Assembly: GCA_050010255.1 (NCBI GenBank)
Contig: JBEKLJ010000123.1
Span: 1-17,927 of the forward strand
From: JBEKLJ01 sp050010255
Lineage (GTDB): Bacteria; Acidobacteriota; Terriglobia; Bryobacterales; Bryobacteraceae
Direction: 5' to 3'
DNA length: 17,927 nt
In this document: piece by piece, positions 15,197 to 17,927 of the stretch
Position numbering within the stretch: position 1 is the first letter of the stretch
Layout: the number at the start of each line of letters is the position of its first letter
Notes under the pieces: model-generated
Told to the model about the DNA's origin: nothing
The model's database searches: none
Seen by the model: the letters and a program-made list of their open reading frames with translations, nothing else
Made by a program: the position numbers and the translations under genes

Positions 15197-16567
15197 ATGA
15201 CCAGGACATACGCTAGCCTCACCGTCACTTTGGGCGCTTTGGCGGTATTGGCCGCCGCTCAGGCGGCCGAATTCCGGGCCGGCGACTACGGAGCTAAGGG
15301 AGATGGACGGACCCTCGATACAACGGCCATCCAGAGCGCGATCGACGCGGCCGCGGCGGCGGGCGGCGGCACGATTGCCTTCCAGCCCGGCGTGTATCTG
15401 AGCGGCTCGCTGTTCCTGAAGAAGGGTACGCACCTGCGCGTGGACCAGGGCGTTGAGATCCGGGGCGCGCAGGACCTTTCGGCCTACCCGCGCATGCGGA
15501 CGCGCATTGCCGGCATCGAGATGACGTGGCCGGCGGCGCTGATCAACGTCTACGAGCAATCCAATGTGCGGATCTCCGGCCCGGGCACGATCGATGGCGA
15601 CGGGAGAGTCTGGTGGGACAGCTACTGGCGGCTGCGCAAGGAGTATGAGCCGCGAGGGTTGCGCTGGGCGGCGGACTACGACTGCCAGCGCCCGCGGCTC
15701 ATCCAGATCTACAAGTCCTCGAAGGTGGACTTGCGCGGCCTGACACTGAAGCGGTCCGGCTTCTGGACCGTGCACATCTGCTTCTCCCGGAAGGTGACCG
15801 TGGATGGGATCACCATCCGCAACAACGTTGGCGGCCGCGGCCCCAGCACGGACGGAATCGACGTGGACTCTTCCTCCGATGTGCTGGTCGAGCGTTGCGA
15901 CATCGAGTGCAACGATGACGCGCTGTGCCTCAAAGCCGGCCGGGACGCTGACGGGCTGCGGGTGAACCGCCCGACCGAGAGGGTCGTTATCCGGGACTGC
16001 ACCGTCCGAGCAGGCGCCGGCGGATTCACCATTGGGAGCGAGACCTCCGGGGGAATCCGCAACGTGCGAGTGGAGCGGATCCACGCTCTGCGGCCGGTGC
16101 CGAGAGGGATCGTCTTCAAATCGGCCAAGACGCGCGGAGGCACGGTCGAGAACATCGTGATCCGCGGCATGGATTTCGAGGGCGTGCCGACGCCGGTCAG
16201 CATCAACCTGAACTGGAACCCGAGCTACAGCTACGGCCGTTTGCCGGAGGGGGCGACAGACGTGCCCGACTACTGGAGGGTATTGACCGAGCCGGTTCCT
16301 CCGGAGAGGGGACTGCCGCATTTCCGGAAGGTCCGGATTTCCGGTGTCCGGGCCACTGGCGCCGAGCAGGCCTTCGCGGTGAGCGCTTACGAGGACGCGC
16401 CCCTGGAGGATTTCAGGTTCGAGAACGTGGAGATCGAAGCGAAGACCGCCGGCCGCATCGAGAATGCCCGGAACTGGCGTTTTCTCAACACGCGCATCCG
16501 GACCGCCGACGGCAGCCGCGTCACCTTGAAGGACTGCCGGGGCGTCCGGGGGCTGGCGCAGGAATAG
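15197..16567 (+). CDS. Secreted glycoside hydrolase family 28 (polygalacturonase-like)
   Basis: This 456-aa enzyme probably cleaves galacturonan or rhamnogalacturonan in pectin. ATG 15197 gives a clean signal peptide (TYASLTVTLGALAVLAAAQA) ending before AEF; an in-frame ATG at 15134 would add 21 residues upstream of it. The right-handed beta-helix begins with DYGAKGDGRTLDTTAIQSAI, typical of pectin-active enzymes. GH28 catalytic motifs are seen: STDGID (D219), the Asp pair in CNDDALCLKAG (D240, D241), IGSETSGG (from G280) in place of the classical GHG motif, and GIVFKSAKTRGG (K308) at the substrate-binding RIK position. The GSETSGG form suggests an exo-acting or non-classical substrate, but this is inference. 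The gene stands alone: no pectin transporter, regulator or second pectinase is adjacent. Confidence 0.93.
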   Translation: MTRTYASLTVTLGALAVLAAAQAAEFRAGDYGAKGDGRTLDTTAIQSAIDAAAAAGGGTIAFQPGVYLSGSLFLKKGTHLRVDQGVEIRGAQDLSAYPRMRTRIAGIEMTWPAALINVYEQSNVRISGPGTIDGDGRVWWDSYWRLRKEYEPRGLRWAADYDCQRPRLIQIYKSSKVDLRGLTLKRSGFWTVHICFSRKVTVDGITIRNNVGGRGPSTDGIDVDSSSDVLVERCDIECNDDALCLKAGRDADGLRVNRPTERVVIRDCTVRAGAGGFTIGSETSGGIRNVRVERIHALRPVPRGIVFKSAKTRGGTVENIVIRGMDFEGVPTPVSINLNWNPSYSYGRLPEGATDVPDYWRVLTEPVPPERGLPHFRKVRISGVRATGAEQAFAVSAYEDAPLEDFRFENVEIEAKTAGRIENARNWRFLNTRIRTADGSRVTLKDCRGVRGLAQE

Positions 16568-16910
16568 CGCCGGGCGCCGCAGCTCCCGCCGCCTGCTGTC
16601 GGCTGTTCACTGCCGGCTGTTCCCTGTCGGCCAGCGCGCCAAGCGATCGCCCGGCTGCGCTGGACAGTGTTATCTGCTGTGCCGCCTAGGGCTTCGGTCC
16701 GTGGTTTCTTCAGGTTCCCGTCCCAGTTTCGCTTGGGTTTCCCCTACACAACTGACGGCCGCCAGCCGATGTTGTGCGGCGAGGGGCGACGACCGATCGT
16801 CTTTCGCCGCCGCCCGCCGGACTGGGCGGCCCGGCCATCCGGGAAAGGCGTTCGCCTCCCCTCTGCGACGCGGTGTCGCACTACCGCATCTGAGAAGGAG
16901 GGATGAAACG
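16568..16910. other. 343-bp non-coding spacer between the GH28 and 74-aa protein genes
   Basis: Contains the 14-bp tandem repeat listed separately and a GCCGCCC-8 nt-GGGCGGC inverted repeat (16809-16830). Frames that are open here have no family-like sequence or ribosome site. The promoter of the downstream small gene is expected here but was not identified. Confidence 0.6.
16596..16631 (+). repeat. 14-bp imperfect tandem repeat
   Basis: CTGTCGGCTGTTCA (16596-16609), CTGCCGGCTGTTCC (16610-16623) and a partial CTGTCGGC (16624-16631), starting 29 bp after the GH28 stop. It is non-coding; function unknown. Confidence 0.75.
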
Positions 16911-17135
16911 ATGACGTGCCTGTTTGACCACAACTGGGGCTGGCCTCGCAAGAGAGGGGCGAAGGACATCCAGGTTTGCCTGAACTGCGGCCACGAACGG
17001 GAGTCCAAGGTCCGTTTCGACGGCCCGCACTACCGCCGAACCCAGGGGCCCATTCCGGATTTCACTCCGGCCGCGCTCCACATCCAACCGGATGACCGCA
17101 GCGTGGAGTTCCCCGGCCTTCTCGCCGCAGCCTGA
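16911..17135 (+). CDS. Small cysteine-containing protein of unknown function, possibly zinc-binding
   Basis: This 74-aa protein has a very strong Shine-Dalgarno (AAGGAGGG, 16895-16902) placed 8 nt before ATG 16911, which fixes the start. An ATG at 16903 hits a stop after three codons. The N-terminal half is MTCLFDHNWGWPRKRGAKD followed by VCLNCGHERESKVRFDGP. The C-x2-C pair, with C3 and H7 or H27, could form a small zinc site. The second half is Pro-rich and probably unstructured. I recall similar short proteins in acidobacterial genomes but cannot name a family. It is soluble, with no signal peptide, and stands alone on the plus strand, convergent with the hic genes. Confidence 0.8.
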   Translation: MTCLFDHNWGWPRKRGAKDIQVCLNCGHERESKVRFDGPHYRRTQGPIPDFTPAALHIQPDDRSVEFPGLLAAA

Positions 17136-17153
17136 CGGCTGGACAGGGCCGAG

Positions 17154-17171
17154 GCCGGTCTGGAGACCGGC
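17154..17171. terminator. Hairpin between convergent genes, possible terminator
   Basis: GCCGGTCT-gg-AGACCGGC is a perfect 8-bp inverted repeat between the 74-aa gene and hicA, preceded by a smaller CAGCC-tgac-GGCTG hairpin (17128-17141). There is no T-tract, so a rho-independent terminator is not proven; it could be a dispersed palindromic repeat. Confidence 0.35.
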
Positions 17172-17219
17172 TGGACGACTTCGCCTGCGCTGCCGCCGAG
17201 TGACTCTGCCGGGGCGCCG

Positions 17220-17460
17220 CTACAACAACCGGAGGATCTCTTCGCGCCGAACTCGTTGGTGCGTCGCCACAGCGCGGAGTATCGCGTTCAGCGTGCCGAT
17301 CCGAAGAGGCCGGTGCATCGGGATGGCGATGCGCTGATGGGACGGTGTCTCTGTCTCGAGAATGGCGTGGCTGCCGACCTGATGGACCTGGGTGTAGCCC
17401 CAGTTTCGGCAGAGCGCAGCGGCGAGTTCGTCCCCAGCCAGGTCCCCGCGGGAGCTTCAT
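17220..17460 (-). pseudogene. hicA: HicA-type toxin, broken by a one-base frameshift
   Basis: HicA toxins are small double-stranded RNA-binding-fold ribonucleases that cleave mRNA. The gene would start at ATG 17460, overlapping the hicB stop as ATGA. The first codons read MKLPR, then a run of four G (17444-17447 on the plus strand as CCCC) shifts the frame. Removing one G gives a complete 79-aa HicA: MKLPRDLAGDELAAALCRNW, then HQVGSHAILE with the catalytic His in GSH, IAIPMHRPLRIGTLNAILRA, and a TAG stop at 17220. The span of 241 bp is 80 codons plus one base, which fits a single insertion. In the shifted frame there is no start codon before the body, so no active toxin is expected. Homopolymer sequencing error is an alternative. 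Confidence 0.85.
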
Positions 17461-17672
17461 GAGGCGGCCAGCATCTCATCGCGGACGAAATGCAGGCGGA
17501 TGCAGTCCGGGCGCTGGCGGTCGAAGAAATAGGCCGCAACCGCTTCTCTGACGTTCTCCCGAAGCTCGTCCCAGGTATCGCCCTGGGTGAAGATGCCCTC
17601 GGTCAGGCACTCCGCGCAGCAGCCGCCGTCGGCTTCCTGGGTCACTTCGAAAAGCAGTTCGCTCACACGCAT
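17457..17672 (-). CDS. hicB: HicB-type antitoxin
   Basis: At 71 aa this is a compact HicB with the partial RNase-H-like fold that neutralises HicA. Sequence: MRVSELLFEVTQEADGGCCA, then ECLTEGIFTQGDTWDELREN, then VREAVAAYFFD and IRLHFVRDEMLAAS. The start is ATG 17672; the frame extends upstream to 17819, but that extension is GC-rich low-complexity with no family similarity. No DNA-binding domain is attached, unlike longer HicB proteins. The order is antitoxin first with a 4-bp overlap (ATGA), the reverse of E. coli hicAB. The antitoxin is intact although its toxin is frameshifted, a state that a cell can tolerate. Confidence 0.88.
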   Translation of the reverse strand: MRVSELLFEVTQEADGGCCAECLTEGIFTQGDTWDELRENVREAVAAYFFDRQRPDCIRLHFVRDEMLAAS

Positions 17673-17721
17673 ATCTAAGCACGGATGCGCGGCAGTACGT
17701 AGAATGCTCTTGGCGCGGGAA

Positions 17722-17743
17722 GCGCCGGCCGAGGCGCCGGCGC
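17722..17743. repeat. GC-rich hairpin upstream of hicB
   Basis: GCGCCGGC-cgaggc-GCCGGCGC is a perfect 8-bp stem 50 bp upstream of the hicB start. It could be an operator or part of the dispersed repeat-like sequence at the right end. Confidence 0.5.
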
Positions 17744-17792
17744 GCGGACTCGAGGGTCTATCGGCAGTACGGGCGGTAGGGCCGGCCGCCAT

Positions 17793-17814
17793 GCGTCGGC
17801 ACGAGTGCCGACGC
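17793..17814. repeat. REP-like palindrome
   Basis: GCGTCGGCAC-ga-GTGCCGACGC is a perfect 10-bp inverted repeat in a stretch with no gene. Its form suggests a REP-like dispersed palindromic repeat. Confidence 0.5.
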
Positions 17815-17888
17815 GGCACGCTGAGAGCGCGCGCTACGAATGCGTCTCGCGTCGCTCGGAGTGCGTGGAGCGGCCTTTCCAGGTGGCC

Positions 17889-17910
17889 ACGCTGGCTTTC
17901 TAGCCGGCGT
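17889..17910. repeat. Second hairpin of the right-end repeat-like region
   Basis: ACGCTGGC-tttcta-GCCGGCGT pairs at 7 of 8 positions plus one G-T pair. Together with the 17793-17814 palindrome it marks 17720-17927 as non-coding, hairpin-rich DNA. Confidence 0.4.
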
Positions 17911-17927
17911 CAGCATCGCGGAGGCAG

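Noticed and set aside
17791..17927. Plus-strand frame starting MRRHECRRGTLRARA and open to the right edge
   Set aside because: It starts inside the 10-bp palindrome and reads as Arg-rich low-complexity sequence; more likely a dispersed repeat than a gene.
1..17927. CRISPR array, tRNA/rRNA genes, insertion sequences or prophage
   Set aside because: No regularly spaced direct repeats, no tRNA-like or rRNA sequence, and no transposase, integrase or phage protein was seen on either strand.

Overview
The window looks like a chromosomal segment of a high-GC member of the Acidobacteriota, most likely Bryobacterales/Solibacter-like. This is inferred from gene content: an SBBP beta-propeller protein with the N- and C-terminal domains typical of that group, a glycine-rich secreted protein of an acidobacterial type, a secreted GH28 pectinase, and a Tad/Flp pilus locus with a short Flp pilin. 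No tRNA, rRNA, CRISPR array, transposase or phage gene was seen.

The left two thirds (1-11246) is read from the minus strand. In transcription order it holds a PilZ protein, a large polytopic membrane protein that may be a GT-C-like glycosyltransferase, the Flp pilin (55 aa), an intrinsic terminator, cpaB, the secretin gene cpaC, an aldo/keto reductase, leuS, and an SBBP-repeat exported protein running off the left edge. The pilus genes are the main theme: pilin, CpaB and secretin are together, but the ATPase and platform genes (cpaE, cpaF, tadB, tadC) that usually follow are replaced by housekeeping genes. The secretin gene carries a perfect 67-bp tandem duplication that separates its signal peptide from its body by a frameshift.

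A 317-bp divergent intergenic region (11247-11563) separates the PilZ gene from a plus-strand NarL/FixJ-type response regulator. It has a good sigma-70-like promoter, a pair of near-identical 17-bp sites in inverted orientation, and a leader of about 213 nt rich in consecutive and alternative hairpins. I consider this the best candidate here for an undescribed regulatory element.

The right third is mostly plus strand: response regulator, a TonB-like protein, a glycine-rich secreted protein, a GH28 polygalacturonase-like enzyme and a 74-aa cysteine-containing protein with a strong Shine-Dalgarno. At the right end a minus-strand HicB-HicA toxin-antitoxin pair has an intact antitoxin and a toxin broken by one extra G. 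It is followed by strong GC-rich hairpins that resemble dispersed repeats.

Together the genes suggest a surface-attachment and polymer-degradation lifestyle, with c-di-GMP (PilZ) and two-component input near the pilus genes. That link is inference from neighbourhood. Both frameshifts could be real mutations or assembly errors.
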